Below are positions 25,149-34,019 of a stretch of DNA of 47,882 bases, piece by piece. Within the stretch, counting starts at the first letter, position 1; each line of letters opens with the position of its first letter. The notes beneath the pieces are model-generated. The model searched no databases and was not told the origin of the DNA. It saw nothing but the letters and a program-made list of their open reading frames with translations. The DNA lies in the NCBI RefSeq assembly GCF_937958065.1, contig NZ_CALFXI010000070.1, positions 1-47,882 of the forward strand, given 5' to 3'. The position numbers and the translations under genes were made by a program. Origin of the DNA: an uncultured Steroidobacter sp. (GTDB lineage Bacteria; Pseudomonadota; Gammaproteobacteria; Steroidobacterales; Steroidobacteraceae).

Positions 25149-26393
25149 ATGGCCAAGAGCAGCGCAGCTGAAACCCTCACCGTCGCCGGGCACGAGGTGA
25201 CGATCTCGAATCCACAGAAGGTGCTGTTTCCGGAGCCGCAGTACACCAAGCTCGACCTCGTGCAGTACTACCTCGCCGTGAGCGAAGGGGCTCTGCGGGG
25301 CGCGGGCGGGCGACCGAACATGCTGGTGCGCTACCCGAACGGGATCGAGGGCGAGCACTTCTATCAGAAGCGCGCGCCCGCCAGCCGCCCTTCGTGGATC
25401 GAAGTCGTCGAACTCCGCTTTCCTTCCGGTCGTGCTGCTGAGGAAGTCGTGCCCCGCGACGCTGCCGCGCTGGCGTGGCTCGCGAATCTCGCATGCCTCG
25501 AGTTACATCCACATCCCGTGCGAGCCGAAGATCTCGATCATCCCGACGAGCTGCGCGTCGACCTGGACCCGGTGCCCGGGGTTACGTGGCGGCAAGTTCA
25601 GCAAGTCACCGCGATCACGCGAGCGGTGCTCGATGATTTCAAGCTGGTGGGCTGGCCCAAGACGTCGGGCTCGCGCGGCATGCATCTGTGCGTACGTATC
25701 GAGCCGCGGTGGACGTTCGATGAAGTCCGGCTCGCCGCGCTCGCGCTGGCTCGCGAAGTCGAGCGCCGTGCTCCGAAGCTCGCCACGAGCAAATGGTGGA
25801 AGGAAGAGCGCCAGGGTGTGTTCGTCGACTACAACCAGAATGCAAAGGACCGCACCGTGGCCGCCGCATATTCGGTGCGACCGAGGCCCGACGCGCGTGT
25901 TTCGGCGCCACTGTCTTGGGATGAAGTGGAGACTTGCGATCCGGCCGATTTCACTCTCGCCACGATGCCTGCGCGCTTCAAGAAGCTAGGCGATCTGCAT
26001 GCAGGCATCGATGAGCACGCCGGCTCCATTGAAGGACTGCTGAATCTGTTCGAGCGCCAGGGCCTGGGCGACGCGCCCTGGCCGCCGCACTATCGCAGGC
26101 ACAGTTCGGAGCCGCCGCGCGTGCAACCCTCCAAGCGCAAATCCAAGCTGCCTCTGGTCGAGATCGGGCGCGCGCGTCGTAAAGAGGATGCTCTGGCGGG
26201 GGTGGAACGCTGGAAAAAACGACATCCGCAAGCGGCAGCTCATTTGCAGCCCGCCGACGTACTGGTCGACGCGATGCGCGGACGCTATAGCACCTGGACT
26301 CGGATTCGCATCAATCTGCAGCACGTCCCCGAAGCGCTGCGGCCCTCTCAGGAGCCGCTCGACCCGGACGAGAAGATTCGCTCGAGCTCGTAG
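25149..26393 (+). CDS. stand-alone LigD-type DNA polymerase/primase (NHEJ PolDom)
   Basis: The 414-aa product is the archaeo-eukaryotic-primase-like polymerase of bacterial non-homologous end joining. Residues 10-300 carry the LigD PolDom signatures: VTISNPQKVLFPEP, the metal-binding pair Asp138/Asp140 in LRVDLDPVPGVTW, the SGSRGMHLCV motif with His179, and DRTVAAAYSVRPRPDARVSA. It adds ribonucleotides at broken ends. About 110 C-terminal residues are basic (Lys/Arg) and of unclear role. No ligase or nuclease domain is fused, unlike classical LigD; an ATP-dependent ligase gene faces it and overlaps its 3' end by 46 bases. No Ku gene is in the window. Confidence 0.92.
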   Translation: MAKSSAAETLTVAGHEVTISNPQKVLFPEPQYTKLDLVQYYLAVSEGALRGAGGRPNMLVRYPNGIEGEHFYQKRAPASRPSWIEVVELRFPSGRAAEEVVPRDAAALAWLANLACLELHPHPVRAEDLDHPDELRVDLDPVPGVTWRQVQQVTAITRAVLDDFKLVGWPKTSGSRGMHLCVRIEPRWTFDEVRLAALALAREVERRAPKLATSKWWKEERQGVFVDYNQNAKDRTVAAAYSVRPRPDARVSAPLSWDEVETCDPADFTLATMPARFKKLGDLHAGIDEHAGSIEGLLNLFERQGLGDAPWPPHYRRHSSEPPRVQPSKRKSKLPLVEIGRARRKEDALAGVERWKKRHPQAAAHLQPADVLVDAMRGRYSTWTRIRINLQHVPEALRPSQEPLDPDEKIRSSS

Positions 26394-27454
26394 GGCGGGG
26401 TCACTTCGAGCTGATCGTAACGGCACGCCTCGGGCGGCTTGTCGGGCCGCCAGCGCAGGAACAAAGCCGCGTGTCGGAACCGATCGCCCTGCATGTGATC
26501 GTACTTCACCTCGCAGACCCGCTCGATCCTGAGCGGCTCCCATGACAGATCCTTACCGGCACTCCAGCGACTCTGACTGCCGGGCATGCGGCTCGATTCG
26601 GCGGCCGCGCCCGCCCATTCGCGCCAGGGATGGTCGACCATTGCATTCCTGCGCAGCGGGGCAAGCTCCTTCACGAGTTGCCGGCGCATCGCCATGGTGA
26701 ACGATGAGGTGACGCCAACGTGCTGGAGCACGTCGTGGTCGTCATACAGACCGAGCAGCAACGAGCCGACCGCATCCTTGCCGCTCTTGTGATATCGGAA
26801 TCCGGCCACCACGCAGTCGGCGGTGCGGGCATGCTTTACCTTGATCATCGCGCGTTTGTCTGGAAGGTAGGCGCCCGACTCCGGTTTCGCGATCACGCCG
26901 TCCAGGCCAGCGCCTTCGAACCGTGTCAGCCAGTCGAGTGCGATGGCACGGTCGCGTGTCACCGGCGTCAGATAGACGGGAGGCTCGACGCCTTCGAGCA
27001 GCTCTTCGAGCATTGCACGCCGAGTCGCTTGCGGTTCGTCCATGAGATTACGACCACCTGCCTCGAGCACATCGAACGCGACGAAGGAGGAAGGTGTTTG
27101 TTTCGCGAGCTTCGCTACGCGGGAGGCGGCGGGATGCAGTCGCAGCTGAAGCGCGTCGAAATCTAGTCCGTTCGCCGTCGCAATCACGATCTCGCCGTCC
27201 ACGACGCAGTTGCGCGGCAAACGATCGAGCAGCACATCGTGCAATTCCGGGAAATAACGGTCCAGCGGTCGCGAGTCCCGACTTTGCAAATAGACATTGT
27301 CTTTGCCTCGGAACACGATGGCCCGGAAACCATCCCACTTCGGCTCATACAGGTAGGCGCCGGCCGGCACCTCGTCAGCCAGTTTCGCGAGCATGGGTTC
27401 GACCGGCGGCTTTACGACAAGCGACGAAGACACGTCCACTGAGTTGCCTCGCAT
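26348..27454 (-). CDS. ATP-dependent DNA ligase (LigC/LigD ligase-domain type)
   Basis: The 368-aa product seals nicks using ATP. Motif I has the adenylated Lys39 in EPKWDGFRAIVF, motif III is SFVAFDVLEAGG, motif IV is LDGVIAK and motif V is AMIKVKHARTADCVV. An OB-fold domain follows and is complete. It probably joins ends processed by the neighbouring polymerase. The start is uncertain between 27454 and 27478; neither has a strong Shine-Dalgarno, although GGTGG lies near the longer one. It follows the S41 gene by 77 bases on the same strand. Its last 46 bases overlap the polymerase gene on the opposite strand. Confidence 0.92.
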   Translation of the reverse strand: MRGNSVDVSSSLVVKPPVEPMLAKLADEVPAGAYLYEPKWDGFRAIVFRGKDNVYLQSRDSRPLDRYFPELHDVLLDRLPRNCVVDGEIVIATANGLDFDALQLRLHPAASRVAKLAKQTPSSFVAFDVLEAGGRNLMDEPQATRRAMLEELLEGVEPPVYLTPVTRDRAIALDWLTRFEGAGLDGVIAKPESGAYLPDKRAMIKVKHARTADCVVAGFRYHKSGKDAVGSLLLGLYDDHDVLQHVGVTSSFTMAMRRQLVKELAPLRRNAMVDHPWREWAGAAAESSRMPGSQSRWSAGKDLSWEPLRIERVCEVKYDHMQGDRFRHAALFLRWRPDKPPEACRYDQLEVTPPYELERIFSSGSSGS

Positions 27455-27531
27455 CAAAGTGAAGAGAGATCGTCCCATGATCCACCGATGCGCGCGCAAT
27501 CCGCAGCTGTGCTGATGCCGGCCCGGCGCCC

Positions 27532-28893
27532 TTACATCGACGAGCGGCTGCAATCGGTTTGGTCGCTGCCCACCGCCGCAGCGATGGGATCGACGCCAGC
27601 GATATAGTCGCGCCAGGTCCACCGTACGCTGATATCCGGTTCCAGATTGCGCACGTCGATGTTCAATGGCAGATGCTCCTTCACTCCCGGTGGCACGGGT
27701 GCAGCGGAGTATTGATGCAAGCCATCGGCGTAGTGCATCACCAGGCCCGAGTTCGGCAAAGTGACATTGCCGCCCTCGGCCCAGAAGTCAGGTCGATCTC
27801 CTGGGGGCGCGCCGACGAGGATCGCCTTGCTGTTCGAGCGCAACCAGGCGGCTGGGGTGATGCCGGCGGAGAACGTCGTGGGGCCGACCAGCACGGCGAT
27901 TGCACCTGGCTTGCGGCCGAGGTTGGAGGTGCCCAACGCCTGGATCAACGGTTGACCCAGCGAAAGATCGCCGCCGGTGTTGAAACGAAGGTCCAGGACG
28001 AGCTTGCGAGGCGGCTGGGAGGCGATGCTCTGGAGCAGTCTCTCGCCGAACGTCCTGACCGTTTCGCCGCCGGGTTCGTTGGACGCACGGTTGTAGCGAA
28101 CGTAGAGAATGTCGCGATTGCATCGAGAGAAGACGTAGTGGCGTTCCGGCGAGATCAAGACCGGCGGCAGATCGCTCGACTTCAGTACGTGAGTCCAGCC
28201 GGCCGCGGCGGGATGTCGGGGAGACAGGAACCACCAGCTTTCTTCTGGCGTGGTGCGTGGATCGAGCGGCTCGGGATATAACGAGATCGATAGCGCGCCG
28301 CCGTCGTCCAACACTGCAAACTTTGCGATGCCGTCGTCGATCAATCCGACGCCCATCAGCGCATCGGGACTGGTCAGTGTGTAAGTTGCCATGTAAGCCG
28401 ACCAGCCGCTGTTGCCGGCGTACAGCGTTGCAACCTTTTCGAAGGCTTGCTCGATGGGAACGTCCTGAATGTGTGAAATCCGGCGACCCAGCAGCGGCAC
28501 CGCCTCGGCCCTCGCGGCTACCACGTACCAGCCATCGTCGAAGCGCCAGATCCGAACGGGATAACGACGCCAGTAACTTCGGTTACGTAGCAGATAGGCG
28601 CGCGTATGGGCGTTGTCGGAGAGCGCGGCCGCGCGAGCCAGGCTGGCGACGATCTGCTGATCGGAGAGTTGACCGATGTTCTTTCGAGTTCGCTCGATCT
28701 CATCGAGCGCGGCGCGCCGGGCTTGCTCGGAATAGCTGCGGTCCCTGGCGAGAAAGCTATCTCTGGCGACCACCAGATCCTCGTCCCATCGAGTCTCGCG
28801 CTCCTTTGCATGAGTGCTGCTTGCCGTCAGCAACGCGGCGCCAAGGATGACCATGACCTGCCTGAGCGATGTCGGTTGGATGATTGTTCGCAT
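27532..28893 (-). CDS. secreted S41-family peptidase homologue
   Basis: The 453-aa product has a signal peptide (MRTIIQPTSLRQVMVILGAA, cut near THA). Residues from about 275 form the tail-specific-protease core: LVLDLRFNTGGDLSLGQPLI and the serine loop VGPTTFSAGITPAAW with the presumptive nucleophile Ser in FSAG. No PDZ domain is obvious, and the N-terminal 250 residues are unassigned, helical and then beta-rich. It probably acts in the periplasm; the Lys or other base of the dyad cannot be assigned by eye. The start at 28893 gives the best signal peptide; 28854 is an alternative. Confidence 0.82.
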   Translation of the reverse strand: MRTIIQPTSLRQVMVILGAALLTASSTHAKERETRWDEDLVVARDSFLARDRSYSEQARRAALDEIERTRKNIGQLSDQQIVASLARAAALSDNAHTRAYLLRNRSYWRRYPVRIWRFDDGWYVVAARAEAVPLLGRRISHIQDVPIEQAFEKVATLYAGNSGWSAYMATYTLTSPDALMGVGLIDDGIAKFAVLDDGGALSISLYPEPLDPRTTPEESWWFLSPRHPAAAGWTHVLKSSDLPPVLISPERHYVFSRCNRDILYVRYNRASNEPGGETVRTFGERLLQSIASQPPRKLVLDLRFNTGGDLSLGQPLIQALGTSNLGRKPGAIAVLVGPTTFSAGITPAAWLRSNSKAILVGAPPGDRPDFWAEGGNVTLPNSGLVMHYADGLHQYSAAPVPPGVKEHLPLNIDVRNLEPDISVRWTWRDYIAGVDPIAAAVGSDQTDCSRSSM

Positions 28894-29069
28894 TTGGCCG
28901 CGCCCCGGTGCTTTTGCGTCAGATGCGCCGGAAGCCACTTCGGTTTAACCAGGCGAAGGGCGGCGAAGGCGGTCGAGCGGGGCAGAGCGTCTGGCGGATC
29001 TGTGCCCTATGTGGATCGTCACGAACTCGGCGCATGCAACCTTACCCGCAGGCTGCGGGTTTCCGATCC

Positions 29070-29768
29070 ATGCGCCTGTTGATCCTCTTGGCTGTGCTCG
29101 CTTCGATCGTCGCCGCCGCGCTCTACGGAGTACGCAGCGGTGCGATCGATGTGCCGCCGGACTGGAACCCGTGGGCGCCGCTGGATGTGAATGCCGAGCC
29201 CAACTTCCTTACCCGCTACAAACTCGGCCGGCTGTCGAAAAGCTCCGAGGACTGTCAGCGGGTGCTGGCGACGACCGGCATTCAGTACGAGCGGCTGGAC
29301 GATCGCGCCACAGGGCCGGCCTGCGGATTTTTCAACGCGGTGCGCATCGAGAGAACCTCGAGCAGGATCGCCAAGCCGTTCTCCTTCAGTTGCCGGGCCG
29401 CGGTATCGCTGGCTTTGTGGGAGCGCCATGTGCTCGAGCCGGCGGCGCAACGGCATTTCGGTCAGAAGGTCGCGACGCTGGAGCACTTCGGCAGCTATTC
29501 CTGTCGCAATGTGTACGGCCGCGCCAAGGCCACGCGCAGTCAGCACGCGACGGCGGAGGCGCTCGACGTGGCGGGCTTCATACTCGAAGACGGTCGGCGG
29601 ATTCGCGTCTTGAAGGATTGGGAGCAGGGCGGAGAGCGCGGCGCGTTTCTACGAGAGGTCCGCGATGGCGCATGCCGTTTCTTCGATGGCGTGCTCAGCC
29701 CGGATTACAACGATGCCCACCGCGATCACTTCCACTTCGACCGCGGCCCGTACCGGGTCTGCCGCTAG
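29070..29768 (+). CDS. extensin-like C-terminal domain protein (M15/LAS metallopeptidase fold)
   Basis: The 232-aa product starts with an N-terminal hydrophobic helix (MRLLILLAVLASIVAAALYG), a signal peptide or anchor. The domain holds paired cysteines and the zinc-site pattern of LAS/VanY-like enzymes: SQHATAEALDVAGF (His and Asp) and DAHRDHFHFDRG (His-x-His). This extensin-like C-terminal family is common in proteobacteria and is thought to act on peptidoglycan, but this is family inference. The start is the ATG at 29070, without a strong Shine-Dalgarno; another ATG lies at 29034. Its TAG stop overlaps the opposite gene's stop in CTAG. Confidence 0.85.
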   Translation: MRLLILLAVLASIVAAALYGVRSGAIDVPPDWNPWAPLDVNAEPNFLTRYKLGRLSKSSEDCQRVLATTGIQYERLDDRATGPACGFFNAVRIERTSSRIAKPFSFSCRAAVSLALWERHVLEPAAQRHFGQKVATLEHFGSYSCRNVYGRAKATRSQHATAEALDVAGFILEDGRRIRVLKDWEQGGERGAFLREVRDGACRFFDGVLSPDYNDAHRDHFHFDRGPYRVCR

Positions 29769-30184
29769 GCGGACTTCATATAGGGATCCCAGAATCCCGG
29801 CGCCGGCTCGATCTGTTGGACCACGTCGACCCAGGTGCCCGAGGGGTCGAGCAGCCCGAAGCGTCGCTGTCCCCAGGGTTCGTCGCGCAGCTCGTATGCA
29901 ATGCGCGCGCCCGACTCCCGCACCTTTGCAAACTCGGCCGCCGCATCAGTGACCTGCAGCGTGAAGAACATGCCCTGTCCGTTGAACTTCTCGGGCCCAG
30001 GCGGCGAGGACGGGTGGTCGGGTGACATGAAGGCGATGGCCACCACCGGATTGGCCGTCGACGCCAGATAAATGAACCACGACGACTCGAACACCACTTC
30101 GAAGCCGAAGTGGCGCACATAGAAGTCGCGGCACGCGCCAATGGCATCGGTGACGATGACCGGATAGGCGGACTCCAATTGCAT
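29765..30184 (-). CDS. VOC (glyoxalase) family protein
   Basis: The 139-aa product has MQLESAYPVIVTDAIGACRD, then FYVRHFGFEVVFESSWFIYL, typical of a VOC first module, and RRFGLLDPSGTWVDVVQQI at the end. The metal-ligand positions are mostly non-His, as in the antibiotic-binding or non-catalytic members, so enzymatic activity is doubtful. GAGGA lies six bases before the ATG at 30184. It follows an AraC-type regulator by 35 bases on the same strand and is probably cotranscribed with it. Confidence 0.87.
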   Translation of the reverse strand: MQLESAYPVIVTDAIGACRDFYVRHFGFEVVFESSWFIYLASTANPVVAIAFMSPDHPSSPPGPEKFNGQGMFFTLQVTDAAAEFAKVRESGARIAYELRDEPWGQRRFGLLDPSGTWVDVVQQIEPAPGFWDPYMKSA

Positions 30185-30219
30185 GACCAATCCTCGCGGA
30201 AGAAAACGCGAGCATGCGC

Positions 30220-30993
30220 TCAGCGCGCTGCGTGGTATTGAAAAAATGCGCCATCGGCTCGCAGCCGGCCTGGGGAGGTGTCGGCCAGGCGGGCGAAGTC
30301 CCGCGTCATGTGGGCCTGGTCGGAATAGCCGGCCTCATGCGCAATGGTGCTCAACGATCGCGAACGCGGCTGGACGATCAGATCGGCCGCATGCCGCAGC
30401 CTGGAGATCACGCAGAAGAATTTCAGAGGCACCCCGACCGTCTGCAGGAACACGCGCTCCAGCTGTCGCCGGCTCTTTCCGAAGCGCAGCGCTACGTCCT
30501 CGATCCTCGTGTCGCCATGCCGGGCATCGATGTGCTGAACGACGCCGTCGATGTAACTTTCAACTGGCGGTGAGCGATCCAGCGCTGCGGTCAGGATCGC
30601 ATCGAGCTCCTCGAACAGCGCTTCGGTCGCTATGTGAGCGGCGATGCGTTCCGATGGAAAGCGCATCAATGTCCGCAGATCCTCGCGCCCGTCCGTGATC
30701 TCATGCGCGGCGGCGTCGATGAAATGACGGCTCTGCCCTGGACGGAATCGGATGCCGAGATAATGAGTGCCAAGCTGGCAGGGAATCGCAGTGGGCCGCG
30801 TCGTGCTGCCATAAATCCACGAGCGATGGCCGTGCGCCGTGACTTCGAGTACCAGGTCGACGCATCCGTCCGGCAAGGCTGCGTACACCGCAGACGTGTT
30901 GTTGAGGCTGAGCCAGTACTGGCTGACATAGCGCGCCAGCCCGGCGGCGGGTCGCCGGACGGTGAAGGTGCTGGGAGCGGGCGCGGCTGTCAT
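30220..30993 (-). CDS. AraC family transcriptional regulator
   Basis: The 257-aa product has an N-terminal half of the DUF6597 type (residues 10-120, with ALPDGCVDLVLEV and YLGIRFRPGQSRHFI). A C-terminal AraC domain follows (about 155-250), with IEDVALRFGKSRRQLERVFL and STIAHEAGYSDQAHMTRDFA. It starts nine bases after the helicase stop and is followed by the VOC gene, so helicase-AraC-VOC could be one transcript. The effector and targets are unknown; the VOC gene is the simplest candidate. Confidence 0.92.
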   Translation of the reverse strand: MTAAPAPSTFTVRRPAAGLARYVSQYWLSLNNTSAVYAALPDGCVDLVLEVTAHGHRSWIYGSTTRPTAIPCQLGTHYLGIRFRPGQSRHFIDAAAHEITDGREDLRTLMRFPSERIAAHIATEALFEELDAILTAALDRSPPVESYIDGVVQHIDARHGDTRIEDVALRFGKSRRQLERVFLQTVGVPLKFFCVISRLRHAADLIVQPRSRSLSTIAHEAGYSDQAHMTRDFARLADTSPGRLRADGAFFQYHAAR

Positions 30994-31002
30994 GCGCGAA
31001 GA

Positions 31003-33348
31003 TTAACCCGCCCGATCGGCACTTTGGGGAGCAGTTGCTCGCTTTGGGCGGGGCGCAGGCAATTTCCGCAACTTCCACCATTTCGGCAACTGCTGTCGCA
31101 CTTCGCGCTGGCCGAAGCGGTCGTCGATCAGGTACACGACGCCGCGATCGTTGCGCGTCCGGATGACACGCCCCGCGGCTTGGATGACCTTCTGCAAGCC
31201 GGGATATAGATAAGTGTATGCATAGCCCGCGTCGAACAGCTGATCCAGGCGCTGACGCATCTGCTCGCTCACGTCATTCAGTTGCGGCAATCCGAGAGTC
31301 GCGATGAACGCACCGATCATGCGCTCGCCCGGCAGATCGATGCCTTCGCCAAACGCGCCACCCAATACGGCGAGCGCGAGGCTGCGGCCCTCGGGCGCGA
31401 AGCCGTCGATGAACTGTTTGCGTTCGGCCTCCGACATGTTTCGAACCTGCAGTCGATTGGGAATGTGCGGGGCGACGCGGTCCAGCTGCTCCGCGATGCG
31501 TGCGAGGTAGTCGAAGCTGCTGGCGAACACCAGATAATTGCCGGGCCTGCGCTCGAACTGGCGAACGATGAGCTCCACCATTGGCGCGATCGAATCGTCG
31601 CGATGCTGATACCTCGTGGAAATGTGCTGCACCAGTTGCACGTCGAGCTGCTCCGGCGAGAACGGAGATTCCACGTCCAGCCAGCGTGTGCTGTCAGGCA
31701 AGCCCAGCAAGTCCAGATAGAACTCGCGCGGCGACAGCGTGGCCGAGAACAGGACTACACAGGTCGTCTGGGCGAAGCGCGGTTTGAGGAACGGCGCAGG
31801 CACGACGTTGCGGATCGTGAAGATCGCGTGCTCCGGATGGGTGATGTCGAACAACGAATGTTCCGCGAAGTCCTCGGCGAGCCCATGAAACGCCAGCGCG
31901 TCGAAAAGCAGTTTCTGCACGTGTTCCGGGAACAGCACCGCCTGATCGGCGAGTGCGCTCTGCTGGCTGATGTAGGTGTCCAGCGCCCTCAGCAAGGACT
32001 TCGGCGGCAGCTCATGGACCTGGTAGGGCACCTGTTGCGCATCGGCGATGCGCTGGAATTGAGTGCTGAGGCGTTGAATGGCGCTTCTGAGCAAGGGCGG
32101 CGATTCCTTGCGCGCTCGTCGCAGCGTCTCCGCGTCGATGGCCGCCGAATACATGCGCCGGGAACGCTCGATCAGGTTGTGCGCTTCGTCGACCAACACG
32201 CCGACGCGCCAGCCCTGCTCCTGCGCGAGCCCGTACAGGAACGCGCTTTGATCGAAGTAATAGTTGTAATCGCCGATCACCACGTCGCTCCAGCGCGCCA
32301 GTTCCTGCGACAGGAAATAGGGGCAGAGCCCATGCTCGGTGGCGACCTCGCCAATGACCTTTTGCGTCATCGTGCCGCGCTGGAGTGCCGCCGCTCTCGC
32401 GCCCGGCAAGCGGTCATAGAATTTCCTGGCGAGCGGGCAGGAGTCGCCGTGACAGGCCGAGTCCGGATATCTGCAAACCTTCTCGCGCGCCGTGATTTCC
32501 AGAACCCGCAATTTGAGATCCGGCGGCGTCAGTGCCTGCAAGGCGTCGAGCGCGAGCTGACGCCCGGTGGTCTTCGCAGTCAGATAGAAGATGCGATCGA
32601 TCTTCCGCGCGCCCAGCGCCTTGAGCATGGGAAACAGCGTGCCCAGGGTCTTGCCGACTCCCGTGGGGGCTTGCGCGAGCAGATGTTCGCCCGACGCGGC
32701 GGCCCGATACACCGTCTCGGCCAGTAGTCGCTGCGCTGGATAGAACTCGAAGGGAAAGCTCAGCGCCAGCAGCGCCCGATCGCGCGCCTGGCGATACTCC
32801 TGCTCCGCGCGCGCCCACGCGGCGTACCGGGCGCAGTGCCCTTCGAAGAACGCCTGCAACTCTTCCGCGCTGAAATCTTCTGCCAGCACGGTCTCCTGCT
32901 CGCTATCGACGTCGTAGTAGACGAGCGCGACCCGAAGCTCGCGCAGTTGCTGCTTCCGACACAGCATCGCGCCATACATTTTCGCTTGAGCCCAATGCAG
33001 GGCGCGGTGATTGTCGGGCATGCGGGCCAGGTCGCCGCGATACGTTTTGCATTCATCGAGGCGGCGCGCGTTGTTGTCATAACCATCGGCGCGGCCACGC
33101 ACTTGCAGGCCATCGTGCGTGCCTTCCAGCGTCAGCTCGGTTTGATAATCGCGGCCGCGACGGTTCGCGACGATCAGATGGCCAGCCATGCCTTCGCGAG
33201 CGCTGGGCGCGGGCGTGAAGCGCAGGTCCAGATCGCCGCGCTTCGCGGTGAATTGGCACAACACTCGCACGGCCACCGACAGGGGTGCCGGAGCGGTGAC
33301 ACAGATGGCCGGCGCGGACGCCGGCGTCGGGGGATTCCCGGTCGACAT
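31003..33348 (-). CDS. RecB/Cas4-type nuclease fused to XPD/DinG-like Fe-S helicase
   Basis: The 781-aa product has two modules. Residues about 60-150 show PD-(D/E)XK signatures: GRADGYD (Asp88), DECKTYRGD (Glu99, Lys101) and the RecB/Cas4-type Q-x3-Y motif in AQAKMYGAM. From about residue 200 it is an XPD/DinG superfamily 2 helicase: Walker A APTGVGKTLGT (Lys233), four cysteines (292, 299, 304, 342) in the Fe-S position, the DEAH box VLVDEAHNL (387-390) and motif VI IQAAGRVIRTRNDRG. It should unwind and cut DNA in repair. I prefer the ATG at 33348 because the upstream ATG at 33384 falls inside the promoter-like TATAAC region. An SOS-like half site lies there. Confidence 0.9.
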   Translation of the reverse strand: MSTGNPPTPASAPAICVTAPAPLSVAVRVLCQFTAKRGDLDLRFTPAPSAREGMAGHLIVANRRGRDYQTELTLEGTHDGLQVRGRADGYDNNARRLDECKTYRGDLARMPDNHRALHWAQAKMYGAMLCRKQQLRELRVALVYYDVDSEQETVLAEDFSAEELQAFFEGHCARYAAWARAEQEYRQARDRALLALSFPFEFYPAQRLLAETVYRAAASGEHLLAQAPTGVGKTLGTLFPMLKALGARKIDRIFYLTAKTTGRQLALDALQALTPPDLKLRVLEITAREKVCRYPDSACHGDSCPLARKFYDRLPGARAAALQRGTMTQKVIGEVATEHGLCPYFLSQELARWSDVVIGDYNYYFDQSAFLYGLAQEQGWRVGVLVDEAHNLIERSRRMYSAAIDAETLRRARKESPPLLRSAIQRLSTQFQRIADAQQVPYQVHELPPKSLLRALDTYISQQSALADQAVLFPEHVQKLLFDALAFHGLAEDFAEHSLFDITHPEHAIFTIRNVVPAPFLKPRFAQTTCVVLFSATLSPREFYLDLLGLPDSTRWLDVESPFSPEQLDVQLVQHISTRYQHRDDSIAPMVELIVRQFERRPGNYLVFASSFDYLARIAEQLDRVAPHIPNRLQVRNMSEAERKQFIDGFAPEGRSLALAVLGGAFGEGIDLPGERMIGAFIATLGLPQLNDVSEQMRQRLDQLFDAGYAYTYLYPGLQKVIQAAGRVIRTRNDRGVVYLIDDRFGQREVRQQLPKWWKLRKLPAPRPKRATAPQSADRAG

Positions 33349-33360
33349 GGGATGCTGCGG

Positions 33361-33380
33361 ATATGGGGTTATATACAGTA
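33361..33380 (-). promoter_or_regulatory. degenerate LexA-like box and -10 of the nuclease-helicase gene
   Basis: Read on the minus strand this is TACTGTATATAACCCCATAT. The left half, CTGTATATAAC, is identical over 11 bases to the minus-strand reading of the perfect LexA box at 506-521, but the right half is CCAT instead of ACAG. TATAAC inside it is a good -10 placed just upstream of the ATG at 33348. LexA control is therefore possible but weakly supported. Confidence 0.4.
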
Positions 33381-33409
33381 TCATCCCTGCCGCGCCTCTG
33401 TGCCAGCCA

Positions 33410-33438
33410 TTGAACAGATCTGCGCGCCTGTCTATCTT
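33410..33438 (+). promoter_or_regulatory. promoter of the GNAT gene
   Basis: TTGAAC (33410-33415) and TATCTT (33433-33438) are 17 bases apart and 38 bases upstream of the start codon. The fit to sigma70 consensus is moderate. Confidence 0.45.
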
Positions 33439-33476
33439 TTCTGCACGCGCAGGCCAGGACCTGCAAAGGACTTCAC

Positions 33477-34019
33477 ATGCCGGACGGCATTCGGATTCGT
33501 CGCCTGCAAGTCATCGGCGAACGGGAAATTCGGGGCTTGAGCGAAGTGCTGATCGACTGCGTCGAAGGCGGCGCCTCGGTGAGTTTCATGCTGCCGATGA
33601 CGATGGAGAAGGCACGCGCCTTCTGGGTCAAGGTCGCGGACAGCGCGGCCCGTGGCGAGCGGATGATCTTCGTCGCCGAAGACGCTTCAGGCGCGATCGT
33701 CGGCACCGTGCAGGTGGTGCTGGACCTGCCGGAGAACCAGCCGCATCGAGGCGATCTTTCGAAAATGCTGGTGCACCGGAAGGCGCGTCAGCACGGGGTC
33801 GGTGCAGCCCTGCTGACCGCGGCTGAAGAAGGTGCGGCGAGCGTGGGCAAGAGCGTGCTCGTGCTCGACACCGCCAGCGACGCCGCCGAGCGTCTGTATC
33901 GGCGCCATGGCTGGCAGTACAGCGGCACCATCCCGGATTTCGCGCTCATGCCCGACGGCGCGTTCTGCGCCACTCACATCTTCTACAAGCGGCTGACCCC
34001 GCGGCCTGCAAAAAACTGA
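33477..34019 (+). CDS. GNAT family N-acetyltransferase
   Basis: The 180-aa product has the GNAT fold. Strand 4 (MIFVAEDASGAIVGTVQVVL) leads to the acetyl-CoA pyrophosphate loop KARQHGVGAALLTAAEE and the C-terminal AERLYRRHGWQYSGTIPDFA. Such an arrangement is close to uncharacterised small-molecule acetyltransferases; the substrate is unknown. AAAGGA lies six bases before the ATG. It is divergent from the nuclease-helicase gene by 128 bases. A weak stem (34025-34043) follows its stop. Confidence 0.9.
   Translation: MPDGIRIRRLQVIGEREIRGLSEVLIDCVEGGASVSFMLPMTMEKARAFWVKVADSAARGERMIFVAEDASGAIVGTVQVVLDLPENQPHRGDLSKMLVHRKARQHGVGAALLTAAEEGAASVGKSVLVLDTASDAAERLYRRHGWQYSGTIPDFALMPDGAFCATHIFYKRLTPRPAKN

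Noticed and set aside
31282..32727. A 481-codon plus-strand frame opposite the helicase
   Set aside because: Arg/Gln/Glu-rich shadow of the helicase codons, no start signal and no recognisable domain.
31003..33348. The nuclease-helicase as part of a defence island
   Set aside because: The neighbours are AraC, VOC and GNAT genes and there are no mobile elements or other defence genes, so a repair role is more likely.
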